Assembly (NCBI GenBank): GCA_911728435.2
Contig: OU452201.1
Coordinates: 2,790,001 to 2,854,000 of the forward strand
Length of the DNA stretch: 64,000 bases
DNA from: Apoderus coryli
Taxonomy: Eukaryota; Arthropoda; Insecta; Coleoptera; Attelabidae
Direction of reading: 5' to 3'
A program made the translations under genes and the position numbers. The number at the start of each line of letters is the position of its first letter. Position 1 is the first letter of the stretch. Shown here piece by piece: positions 54,665-64,000 of this stretch. The notes under the pieces are model-generated. The model was not told the origin of the DNA, made no database searches, and worked only from the letters and a program-made list of their open reading frames with translations.

Positions 54665-55080
54665 TCAATTATACAAATTTAAAAGCGCTTTCCTGACTTT
54701 GGCCTGCTGGATCTTAAAAATGAAAGGTTCGGCGGCTTCGATAAATCCATGTCTCAATCGTGTTCTAGAAGACACAGGGCTTGTCTTTTGCAAGGCTGCA
54801 ATGCCTACTGACCTGTGTCTCCTTATGTTCAGTTCAGTTATTGAGCCTTCTCGCGCCAGCCATAGCCTCATAGTGCCGCCAAAGAATGCAGAGTTACAGA
54901 TTCCCTGGGCCCTATGATGATGAGTTCGATGCAATGTCATCACCTTTCGCGTCTTTACATCAAGTTTGTGCTCTGCCCTGTTATGGTGTATTTTAACAAA
55001 CCCAAAAGAGTAAAGAAGGACCGGAACAGCGAGCATATTTGTTGCAGCTACTTTGTCCTTTACCGACAACTGAAGATTTG
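54665..55080 (-). mobile_element. LINE C-terminal fragment of a distinct family
   Basis: The minus strand reads VKDKVAATNMLAVPVLLYSFGFV, LDVKTRKVMTLHRTHHHRAQG, GGTMRLWLAREGSITELN and continues to 54665. The PVL-YSFG and TRK-LT-H spacing is that of the segment after the RT domain in LINEs whose typical text has PVLTYSFG and GGRGL. Only this piece remains. Confidence 0.72.
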
Positions 55081-56395
55081 TCGAAACACAGCTTCATATC
55101 CTCAGCGAGAGGGGATTCTTTTATCTGGGCGGAATATAGTATTTTAGTATCTTTTCTGGGGTCACATGAAAACTAAATTTTATGAAACTATTCCTTCTAT
55201 CTAAAATAATATGCGGTGTAAATGGTGAGTGTTAATTTTGAGTGCTTTTCCTGTACGTTAAAGTGTTCCAATTTAGACTCGTATTCACCACCATAGATTA
55301 TGTTGTACTGTGTAGTAAGTGAAAGCCATACTATTAACTACATTCAACTAAATGTACCTATAGCTGAACAAAATCCGGAGGAAACTCCCTATATTATACA
55401 AATATTAAATTAGATATGGTAATCCTTAAAAATAACTTAATATTTGGAGAGATTACAATGAAAATTTCATCTTTAATAATTGTAAATCGGCAGCCAAATT
55501 TGTAATCTCATTAAAAACATGCCAAAAATATTTAAAAGATTTTTTTTTTGTGAATTTAAGTAGGTTTGGTAATACGAATTGAAAACAACAATGTACTTAT
55601 ACAGATCGATTAAATTACTACGAAATTTTGTGGAATTAAGGCCATGCAATTGGTGTAACAAATTCTGGAGAACTGGTTTGCATTGCATCAATTCTAAAAT
55701 ACAGGGTGAAAATTAGGTGTAAATGTGATCTTCTGCCTCTATATACCTACTTTATCGTCTGCGTTTTAGTCCCTTCATTAAAAGTTCACTATAGGAAAAC
55801 AGTGGTACTTTAATAACTTTTTAAATAATTTCATAAATAACTTGTTTACTGTGTTGAATGTCTAATACTAAGTAGGTACAAGAAGAATTATAAAGAGGCT
55901 TTGCTACTTTTAAATTCTGCACAAAAACTGTGAAAACTCCATTGTGTCTAGTCAAACTTTTCGCGGTAAGTAAGCTTGAGTGTATCAGGAACAAAAGTTT
56001 GATTTAATAAAGTTTTTTCTTCTTAATTAACAAATTCCCTGTTAATTGTTTTTTACTTCAAGAAAAAAACCGTCTGCGCTCTTAATTGTTTTTTTTATTT
56101 ATGCTTTTCGCATAACATAAATAATTTATTCAAATTTATTCATTTTTGCGATACATATTGTAAAGGACCTGATTAGGAATGGAATACAATGGAGAATGGA
56201 AATCGTATTCCATAAATTGATAGCAACTCAGCTATATATTGGTACGGTTTAACCAAACTGAAATGAAGTTCGTCAAAACACAGCAAAAAGCTAATCTCAT
56301 TGATGGCATTTGTCGCGTATCCATAAATAGGACTCTGAAACTTTACAATTTATGTATTATTGTATATACCACAGAATTTAAATAGTTTTTCTGTC

Positions 56396-56433
56396 AACTA
56401 CTGATGAGTCGTCAACGAAACGGCTGTTCAGTG
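56396..56433 (+). ncRNA. Hammerhead ribozyme, decayed
   Basis: CTGATGA at 56401 and GAAAC at 56417 are intact with about the right spacing. Stem II is reduced to GT/AC, the cleavage triplet is GTT and stem I is mispaired next to the core. It aligns with the copy at 32970-33011. Confidence 0.55.
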
Positions 56434-58676
56434 TCTTGTTAAACAAGCCCGTTTTTAATCTTATAATATGTAATTCTTATAATTTAAAAAAATCCAAACG
56501 TTAACTACGAGTATATAAATGTAGGTATAGTCGGGAGAAAATGAGAAGTATTAGGTACATAAAACTAAACGAATCAAAGCTTACATAACGAAATTGTAAC
56601 ACTTTGTTGTTTTTCCTCCCGTCCGAGTAAATAACTGTCGTCTCTATATAGTTCGATACTAAAATTAAATGGACCATCCTATTGAATCGACCTTTGCTTC
56701 CTATTTTCGACAAGATAACAGTATTAAGTTCTGTGAAAAATAATGTACCTATGTGTCTTGGGAAATGGAGGAAAATGAACATAGAAAACCTAGATTCAAC
56801 AGAAATAATAATAAAAAGTTTGAATTGGGCTACAAGTTATGTATTTTGAAACATGGCACCGTCTGATTTTTTTTGTCCCGAAACATGAAAACTTAGCTCA
56901 AGGGAAAGGGTTTCACGTCGACTAAGAAAATCGGTTCAGTTGCTTCTGCTGTGGTCTGCGTAAGGATAGCCACGTAATAATCGCCAACTTCCATATGCGA
57001 TGAGACTTGATCGCATGAGGTTATGGTATATATAAAATGTAGAACTACCTATAATAGCTTACACGACAATCTGTATAGCTCCTATCCTGAATACATATTA
57101 GGTATACAAAATATCATATAATAGAATTAGTTAAAAAGAACTTTTATAACAACAAGGGGTAGAAAAGATAGAGAAAAAAACTTTTTTCATCATGTGAACG
57201 TTAAATTTATCAGGAGAATCTTACAAACAAGCTGAATTCGATAAAACATAGACGGATTGAAAGGCAATTTGAGTAGAGGCTTAGCCAGAGAATTCGTAAA
57301 CTAGAATCAATTTTCTGTACTGAAATAAAAATTGCAAAACATTGAAAAATAATATATTTAAAACCTTTTTTCTGCATGTCATATTTTCATTTATACACAA
57401 ATTTAGAAGTTTTTATGTAATGTTGCAGACAGGTGCATAGCGAACGGTTCCTTCCGGACAGAGATTTTCCGCACTTTCCATGCTGGCAATAAAAAAGACC
57501 CCAATCTTCATGAGGCATCTGGTGGACACTTATTGACATTAAAAAGCATGGTGGTTGGAGTCTTCAGAGGTTGTAAAACCTGTTGAAATGCGCATATTGG
57601 CCACAGTCGATCGACCTGGAGCAAGAAGACTGAACTGACCTACCTAATCGCACGGGTTACAAATGACATTTATTTGCAGACCAAGGCTTAAATTTTTTAA
57701 AGTGATTTCTTGAGAAGTATTGAGTTGAACACCTAATTGCTTCCTTTGCTACGCCACTGGATGGAAGTCATCTTCATTACCAATTATTATTGTTTACTGC
57801 GTAGGTACGTATTTGGTTTACATTCCATTGTGTTTTTGTTGTTTCGAAGCCTTACATTTGATTACAAAACTTCAGTTTCTTCGTAAATACAGGCATTTTC
57901 GCGTTCAGTTCGACAATAAAAAACAGTTTTCCAAAGATAAGATATAGAAACTCGATTCATTGAACTCAAACAATAATATGCGGCATCTGTGGAATGAGTT
58001 TCAGATATTTCTCTAGTCAACCCGTAATATACTGGATGCAGGATTTACACAATGCGTAAATTAAATAACTCTAAAACAATTTTGGTTTATTGGTTGGTTG
58101 TGCCAAAGACTTTGATATCCTTTGCATAAGTTTCTCAAACAAATCCCTTTTCCATTTAGATTATCGACGCCTACATAAATTTACCTGAGCTGGCTCAACT
58201 TTAATCAACCTTTGTATTATGTGCTTCTATTTAAAATTGAAATTTAAGTAGAGGAGAAATTTAAAGTGGCTAAGAGTTGATGGATAAAACAAACATAAGC
58301 AATACAGTCTTTTGAAAATGCTCGTTTTCTGATATGAGGGGATTAATAAATATTTTATATTTTCCAGTAATTATAATAATACGATTTATACGCTTTCTCG
58401 ACCGCGTCGTTCGACAATGCCAGTAAAATACTCCTAGTCTGGATAGGACCTGCTCATCAAAAGCCTTCTGCAAATTTGATTCCGCAAACAAAAATACAAT
58501 AGAATTTCTTTGCCCAACAGAGATGCAGTTAAAAGTCATGTTTTGGAGATGTTAGCCATAAAGGGGAATATTTTGAACAAAATAAAGTAACTTTCAATGC
58601 TAAATAATGAACATTAGCCTGAAAATAAAAATAATGTCCCTCGTATATTAGAAATTGGTTTTACCTATCATGCTCT

Positions 58677-58721
58677 CACCAGACGGGCCATTTCTTTGAC
58701 AGGCTAGAGCTTAAATGAGCC
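58677..58721 (-). ncRNA. Hammerhead ribozyme, decayed
   Basis: The minus strand keeps GAAATGGCCCGTCTGGTG and the flank AGAGCATGATAG shared with 32970-33011, but the CTGATGA half is degraded (CTCATTTA). Confidence 0.5.
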
Positions 58722-59837
58722 CATAATCTTATCGCATCTCATCTAACCTTTCATGACCTGTCTCTATTAAAAAAATCTACCAACCACATCCATCGCACGG
58801 AAATGCATATTAGAGAAACTGTTTAAACGTTATGAATGGAGGTGACAGCTAGTTATTATTTGCTTTGCATGTCCATAACCAATTGCAAACTCAAAATTTC
58901 CATATTATAGTTGAGTACATGGTTATACTTTTGAGTGACAAACAAACGTTTGGTAATTTTACAACAATAGTCATTAATTCTCTCCACCAAACTAAATTAC
59001 TATAGTTTGGTACAATATTATGTATCTACAATGCATTCCTTTACAGTGCACGCGTTGAAAGTTCGGTATAATAAATACTCCCCAGCTCCCCAGAACTTTC
59101 AGCATGTCCCAGCTTGAACGAAGTCGAGGCAAACAGGACCATAAATAAAAATGATGATAATTGCCAAAATTCTTTAACTAAGCTACATACAGGTCATAAG
59201 TAATTCGAATTCTTTGATACCCACGATATATCCTGCAAAACTAAGAATGAAACACAGTTTTATTTGCAATTCAATGTTCAGCAGCTAATAAAAAGGTTTC
59301 TAGGAATATTTGAACTGGAATGTTAACAGGATAGTAGAATCTCATAAAGATATAATACGAACTCTTAGTTTCTATTGCGATTTTCTTTTTGGAAAATCAA
59401 TAAATCCTGCACACACACAAAAAACGTACAGCACAGTACATTTGCACCCTCTATGGAATACTACCCCCACAAAACATACCCCCTTAGAAGATTAACTTAA
59501 ATGGCAGAGACTGGAACACTGTTTTTAACTATGCGGCCAGTCACGAGAGGCGCTGCAAACGAAAAGTGAAGAAAACTGTCTATTCTACTACGCTTAATTG
59601 GACTTCCTATCGCTAGGTGCCGCCAAAAAAATTTTTTTTTTAAACATCCCCCTATTTTATACCCACAAAACATATGTTATAGTCGTATTTTCAACAAAAG
59701 GGTGTGGCATAATTTCAAGTCTTAATATGATTTTTTGCGTTAAGAGTTTGAAAAAAGAGTGCAAGTCTTGTTTAAAAGTTTGTTTAGTTGTAAATTGTGC
59801 ATAAACATTGCGTTCAGTGTGTGCTATTTTAATTATT

Positions 59838-60210
59838 ATGGCTCTTTTTGTTCGAGAAGTTCGGCCGGCAAAAAAAAAATGTTGTGTTCCCGACTGTGAG
59901 ACTAAGAATGGTAGTTTTTTCCGATTTCCGAACCCTAATAAAGAACCAGAAATGCTAATAAAGTGGTTGGCAAATCTAAACAACCCCAGTTTATTTAACA
60001 TTCCCTTTGATAAACCACTTAAAAGTTATCTAGTGTGTGCGAAACATTTTGTTCCGGATGAGTTACAGTTTGGGTGTCGAAGAGACCTTAAATGGAATGC
60101 AACACCAATATCACATCTTAATACAGGTAAGAAAACCACGCACCTCTATTAAAAGTGGTACATGTTTTTATGAAATAATTGAATTTATAGAGGAGGCACC
60201 TGGTCCATAA
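59838..60210 (+). pseudogene. THAP-domain protein, two exons, early stop
   Basis: Exon 1 59838-60126 (ATG at 59838) encodes KKKCCVPDCETKNGSFFRFPNP, LIKWLANL, VCAKHFVPDELQFG and NATPI: a complete-looking THAP zinc finger (Cys pair, Trp, Cys-x2-His, AxP box). Donor G|GTAAGA; acceptor TTTATAG; exon 2 from 60191 gives EEAPGP then TAA at 60208-60210. The frame after this stop stays open to 60402 (RRKLEPSTCDIDISTGPTTS..), so the stop looks like a single mutation of a longer coding exon. As it stands, about 102 residues. It could still bind the element ends; this is inference. Confidence 0.78.
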
Positions 60211-60553
60211 CGAAGAAAATTGGAACCCTCTACTTGTGACATAGACATCAGTACTGGACCTACCACATCAAAGGAATCCGTCGGTGACCCTAGTATAAGT
60301 TACCCCATGGTCATCGATGACATGCCTAGCCCTAGCACATCGAAAGAATATTCCAAGAACGTAACTAGTCCAAGCTGCCTGTTATTTTATTTATGTTTTT
60401 AAATTCTAAACTTTATTGTGTACCTACTATCTACTTTTTGACTAAATTAAAATGTAAACTAATATTGCTACCTAATTGTGCGTTTCTATTTTAATAATAA
60501 ATGTTTTATAATAATAATTGTTTTTTTTTCGATCCCATTAATGTTTTGTCGTG

Positions 60554-60670
60554 TAACATATAATGGTGCAACATTTTTTGTAGTTTTTCAAAAATATTTT
60601 GAACAATATCTCGTTTGAATAATTTTTTGAAAAACTACAATAATTAATAGTTGCACCATAATATGTTACT
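60554..60670. repeat. Sub-terminal inverted repeat of the P-like element
   Basis: GTAACATATAATGGTGCAAC with GTAGTTTTTCAAAAA is mirrored by TTTTTGAAAAACTAC and GTTGCACCATAATATGTTAC, with a 20-30-nt centre. Confidence 0.8.
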
Positions 60671-61357
60671 ATTTAAATTTATTTGAAATATTCCTCAGTA
60701 ATATTATTTTAAATTTCCCGCCAAAACTAATTTATGAGTATGCGACACATCAATAGATGGCGCTTCTTTTACTTCCAATTGTTAACATTGCAGTTCGTAT
60801 TCTAAAAGGGTATGTTTTGTGACTACCCCTAGTTCTCGATACTCAACTCCAGTAAATTTCTAATGATGGCGCTCCTACGCTAACAGTTTCGTCAATAGTG
60901 GTCTGCGTTCTTATTGGTTGAACTAACATATTTTACACAATATGGTTGCCACCCATTGAGATATAAGGAGTCGCTATAAGCATTATTTTACATTGTACAC
61001 AAACGGGTGCATTGGGTGGGGCGTAATCGTATACCAATATGGCGGATTCTCCAGAGCCGCATTAACTATTTTTGTTGACGTTTTTGCTTTTAATTTGAAG
61101 CTTGGGTTTATACTTTATTTTGAAATGTTAAGCAGTGTACAAAATACTTCAAATATAGGTAATTATTGATATTTGATACCTAAATCCAGGAATAAAAGAC
61201 GTTAGTACTTTATAAATTATATATTAATACCCCTTGAACAAAACAATTTTATTTAAATGTTGCGCTATGCTTATCCACTTTATTTTTACTCAAATAATAC
61301 ATCCTGGTATTAACATATTTAGTCGCAATAGATTTGATCAGTAAATGTATATGGTTA

Positions 61358-61840
61358 TCAAACACTGATTTGATCAAAACCGTGCACAACTAAATTAGGA
61401 AAAATATTACTATTTACAAATTCCTTTAAAACAAGGTTTATTATGAATCCTGCGGACAACTTTTCATTAGTAGCTACTACATGATTTTTTATGATCTTTT
61501 CGGATTGGAAGCAAACGTCTAAAACATCTTTTGAAGGAATTTGTAAATTCTTTTTTTGCCTTCATTTTAATAAAAGAATAACACTTATTAATGCATCTCG
61601 ACATTCTCTGCAAATAATTTGCTTCTTTAAACTAAAAACAACAAATCCAGCAATATAAACAATAATGAATTTCGAAAATTCAGAAAATGGTCCAGGAAGA
61701 TAATCATGATCTGAATAAATTATATTTGTGTACATTTCTCGTTGGTATCCAATTAATTCGAGACACATATTCTGTCCAGATATGTCTACGAGCAGGATCT
61801 TTAGGAAATCTAAAAACCAGAATATGTTTTTAACACACAT
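61358..61840 (-). pseudogene. P-element transposase (THAP9-like) C-terminal fragment
   Basis: The minus strand reads YIAGFVVFSLKKQIICRECRDALIS, then LLLK-stop (TGA at 61562), then in the same frame RQKKNLQIPSKDVLDVCFQSEK.. and NEKLSAGFIINLVLKEFVN.. to a stop at 61358. The IAGFVV..L+K.I.C..C..AL block is the hallmark near the C-terminus of P-type transposases and THAP9. It lies 0.5 kb from the THAP element but in the opposite orientation and outside its ends, so it belongs to another insertion. The catalytic core is not seen. Confidence 0.8.
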
Positions 61841-62746
61841 TTAGGGGTGTTTTTTGCTAGACAGTGATGAAAAAGTAGAGAGTTTGAGAGTAGAAATCAA
61901 GTAAAAGAATTTGTAAAAAAAAAATAAACTACAATGCACGTATCAATTGTTCAGTGCAGAAAGAGAATGCTACCAGACCCCTATAATAATGTGTTTTAAT
62001 AAGTTCGCCTAAAAAAACCCTAAATACGTCCATGTACAATGTTTACAATATTTGGTACATACCTATGAAACGTTATTCCTGATATTTTCTGGTCGATTTC
62101 ACTTCTACTACTGCAACTACGCACAGCACAGGACACCATTATAGTATATTGTCAAATAACCGTCCAAAAAAAACACGAAAAACTTAAGTAAACTTGTAAA
62201 ATACTCGTAAATAACACTATAAACTTGAAAGCACGACAAATGATAGATATCGTATACCAATATGGCGTACCTGCACCCGCTTTTGGCCACGTTAGAGCGT
62301 CTGCCCCCACCTCAATGTTGCCACCTTATCGATGTTCACAGATATAATTGATAAAATAGAATTGTAACATATTAAGTTGTCACACAAAATGCAAAATGCA
62401 TTATGTTTTAGATAATAAACTACGTTTGTTTAGTTGCGGCTGTATAATACACGAAAAATATATCCATATGCAACACAATATACGTGAGAGTTTGCCATAA
62501 TATGGCGACCAAAATACTAACAAAAACGAGATTATTCGTTCTCTATTCACAGTGCTTCACTGATATAATATGAGTTACTTCACCTTACAAACTACAATAC
62601 TTTCAAATTTATAGCTAATGATTTATCAGTCGACTTTGCATCTGTTCAGCAGTTTTACTCGAGACGCTATATTTGTAATTTGTATATTTGTATTTGTATA
62701 TTTGTAACCATGGATTAAGTCGGTTTAATTTATGTTTGGAACTACA
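61841..62746. other. Intergenic, no gene; distant direct repeat
   Basis: No coding motif. ATCGTATACCAATATGGCG at about 62247 also occurs at about 61026 in the same orientation. Confidence 0.5.
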
Positions 62747-64000
62747 GTCTGTCATGCCAATACCATATCTATCTCACTCGCTCCTCATATAAATATCGAT
62801 GGAAGTGAGTGAGAGGGACATAGTAAGGGCATGCTATATACTCGGATATTTGAACATGTTAATTTCAAATAAAGAAAAGCGCGATATTTTTTAAAATCAA
62901 AGAATCTGATTCCCGATTTACCATTTTATTTCTCTGTAGAAACCTGGAAAGCTATAACACCACCAGTGATCATATTATGCAAGAAAGTCGTCTGTCATGC
63001 CACAACCATATCTATCTCACTCGCTCCTTATATAAATATCGATGGGAGTGAGTGAGAGGGACATAGTAAGGGCACGATATATACTCGGATATTTGAACAT
63101 GTTAATTTCAAATAAAGAAAAGCGCGATATTTTTTAAAATCAAAGAATCTGATTCCCGATTTACCATTTTATTTCTCTGTAGAAACCTGGAAAGCTATAA
63201 CACCACCAGTGATCATATTATGCAAGAAAGTCGTCTGTCATGCCACAACCATATCTATCTCACTCGCTCCTTATATAAATATCGATGGGAGTGAGTGAGA
63301 GGGACATAGTAAGGGCACGATATATACTCGGATATTTGAACATGTTAATTTCAAATAAAGAAAAGCGCGATATTTTTTAAAATCAAAGAATCTGATTCCC
63401 GATTTACCATTTTATTTCTCTGTAGAAACCTGGAAAGCTATAACACCACCAGTGATCATATTATGCAAGAAAGTCGTCTGTCATGCCACAACCATATCTA
63501 TCTCACTCGCTCCTTATATAAATATCGATGGGAGTGAGTGAGAGGGACATAGTAAGGGCACGATATATACTCGGATATTTGAACATGTTAATTTCAAATA
63601 AAGAAAAGCGCGATATTTTTTAAAATCAAAGAATCTGATTCCCGATTTACCATTTTATTTCTCTGTAGAAACCTGGAAAGCTATAACACCACCAGTGATC
63701 ATATTATGCAAGAAAGTCGTCTGTCATGCCACAACCATATCTATCTCACTCGCTCCTTATATAAATATCGATGGGAGTGAGTGAGAGGGACATAGTAAGG
63801 GCACGATATATACTCGGATATTTGAACATGTTAATTTCAAATAAAGAAAAGCGCAATATTTTTTAAAATCAAAGAATCTGATTCCCGATTTACCATTTTA
63901 TTTCTCTGTAGAAACCTGGAAAGCTATAACACCACCAGTGATCATATTATGCAAGAAAGTCGTCTGTCATGCCACAACCATATCTATCTCACTCGCTCCT
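62747..64000. repeat. 243-bp tandem repeat (satellite-like), at least 5.1 copies
   Basis: GTCTGTCATGCCA starts at 62747, 62990, 63233, 63476, 63719 and 63962, exactly 243 bp apart. Copies 2-5 are almost identical; copy 1 is a little diverged (AATACC for ACAACC, and others). The array continues past the window end. Each unit contains an imperfect hairpin: CATATCTATCTCACTCGCTCC pairs with GGGAGTGAGTGAGAGGGACATAG around TTATATAAATATCGAT. No open reading frame. Confidence 0.95.

Larger units (their letters stand above)
55081..59459. other. Upstream intergenic DNA, no gene recognised
   Basis: AT-rich. Contains two decayed hammerheads (56396-56433, 58677-58721) and a mariner-end-like TACAGGGTGAA word at 55700. 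Short open frames show no motif. Confidence 0.5.
59468..60821 (+). mobile_element. P-superfamily-like element with THAP gene
   Basis: CACAAAACATACCCCCTTAG at 59468 and its near complement ending GGGTATGTTTTGTG at 60821 are inverted ends. The exact 8-bp duplication ACTACCCC flanks them (59460-59467, 60822-60829). Inside are a THAP gene (59838-60210) and, near the right end, a sub-terminal hairpin (60554-60600 with 60623-60670: GTAACATATAATGGTGCAAC and its near complement). 1354 bp, no transposase catalytic domain. Confidence 0.85.

Noticed and set aside
62747..64000. Regularly spaced repeats that might suggest a CRISPR-like array
   Set aside because: The whole 243-bp unit repeats with no unique spacers, and the setting is eukaryotic; it is a satellite.

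Overview
The window looks like AT-rich, intron-rich nuclear DNA of an insect. Open reading frames are mostly transposon-derived. The one clear host gene is a neuropeptide receptor of the arthropod pyrokinin/PBAN receptor type (neuromedin U receptor family). A beetle-like insect is my guess, but nothing in the window fixes the order.

Backbone: the receptor gene runs on the minus strand across about 49 kb. I rebuilt it from five coding exons whose splice sites and phases all match: 51072-50686, 22301-22098, 21869-21605, 16398-16181 and 2143-1694. Together they encode a 507-residue seven-transmembrane protein. Introns 1 (about 28 kb) and 4 (about 14 kb) are packed with mobile DNA.

Layout from left to right. 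1-967 is a mariner transposase with one nonsense codon, cut by the window edge. 3163-5178 is a P-like element carrying a large foldback and a broken THAP gene. 5697-7783 is an apparently intact DD41D Tc1/mariner-type transposon. 7954-14190 is a 6.2 kb unit bounded by inverted repeats that holds a broken C-terminal half of Rad50. 14469-16025 is a P-like element containing a hAT-like MITE, which contains a 44-bp P-like micro-element. 17.7-33.8 kb and 38.9-40.1 kb hold seven 5'-truncated non-LTR retrotransposon copies or fragments. 34.7-36.6 kb is a diverged repeat array. 41620-43860 is a mariner-type element inserted at the centre of a palindromic MITE. 43982-45507 is a decayed Tc1 element. 47.9-50 kb and 51561-53801 are two more LINE copies, the latter with a 17-nt target duplication about 490 bp upstream of the receptor start codon. 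59468-60821 is a third P-like THAP element, followed by a P-transposase C-terminal fragment. 62747-64000 is a 243-bp tandem repeat that runs off the window.

The most unusual pattern is a dispersed set of hammerhead ribozyme folds, found by eye. Six have a complete core (25364-25411 +, 32970-33011 -, 36807-36852 -, 41005-41048 -, 41337-41380 +, 46461-46503 -) and two are decayed (56396-56433 +, 58677-58721 -). At least two lie inside elements with long inverted arms. Penelope-like elements and related retroelements are known to carry this kind of ribozyme, but I found no Penelope protein here. A second theme is the P superfamily: three separate units with 8-bp (or near 8-bp) target duplications each carry remains of a THAP DNA-binding gene.
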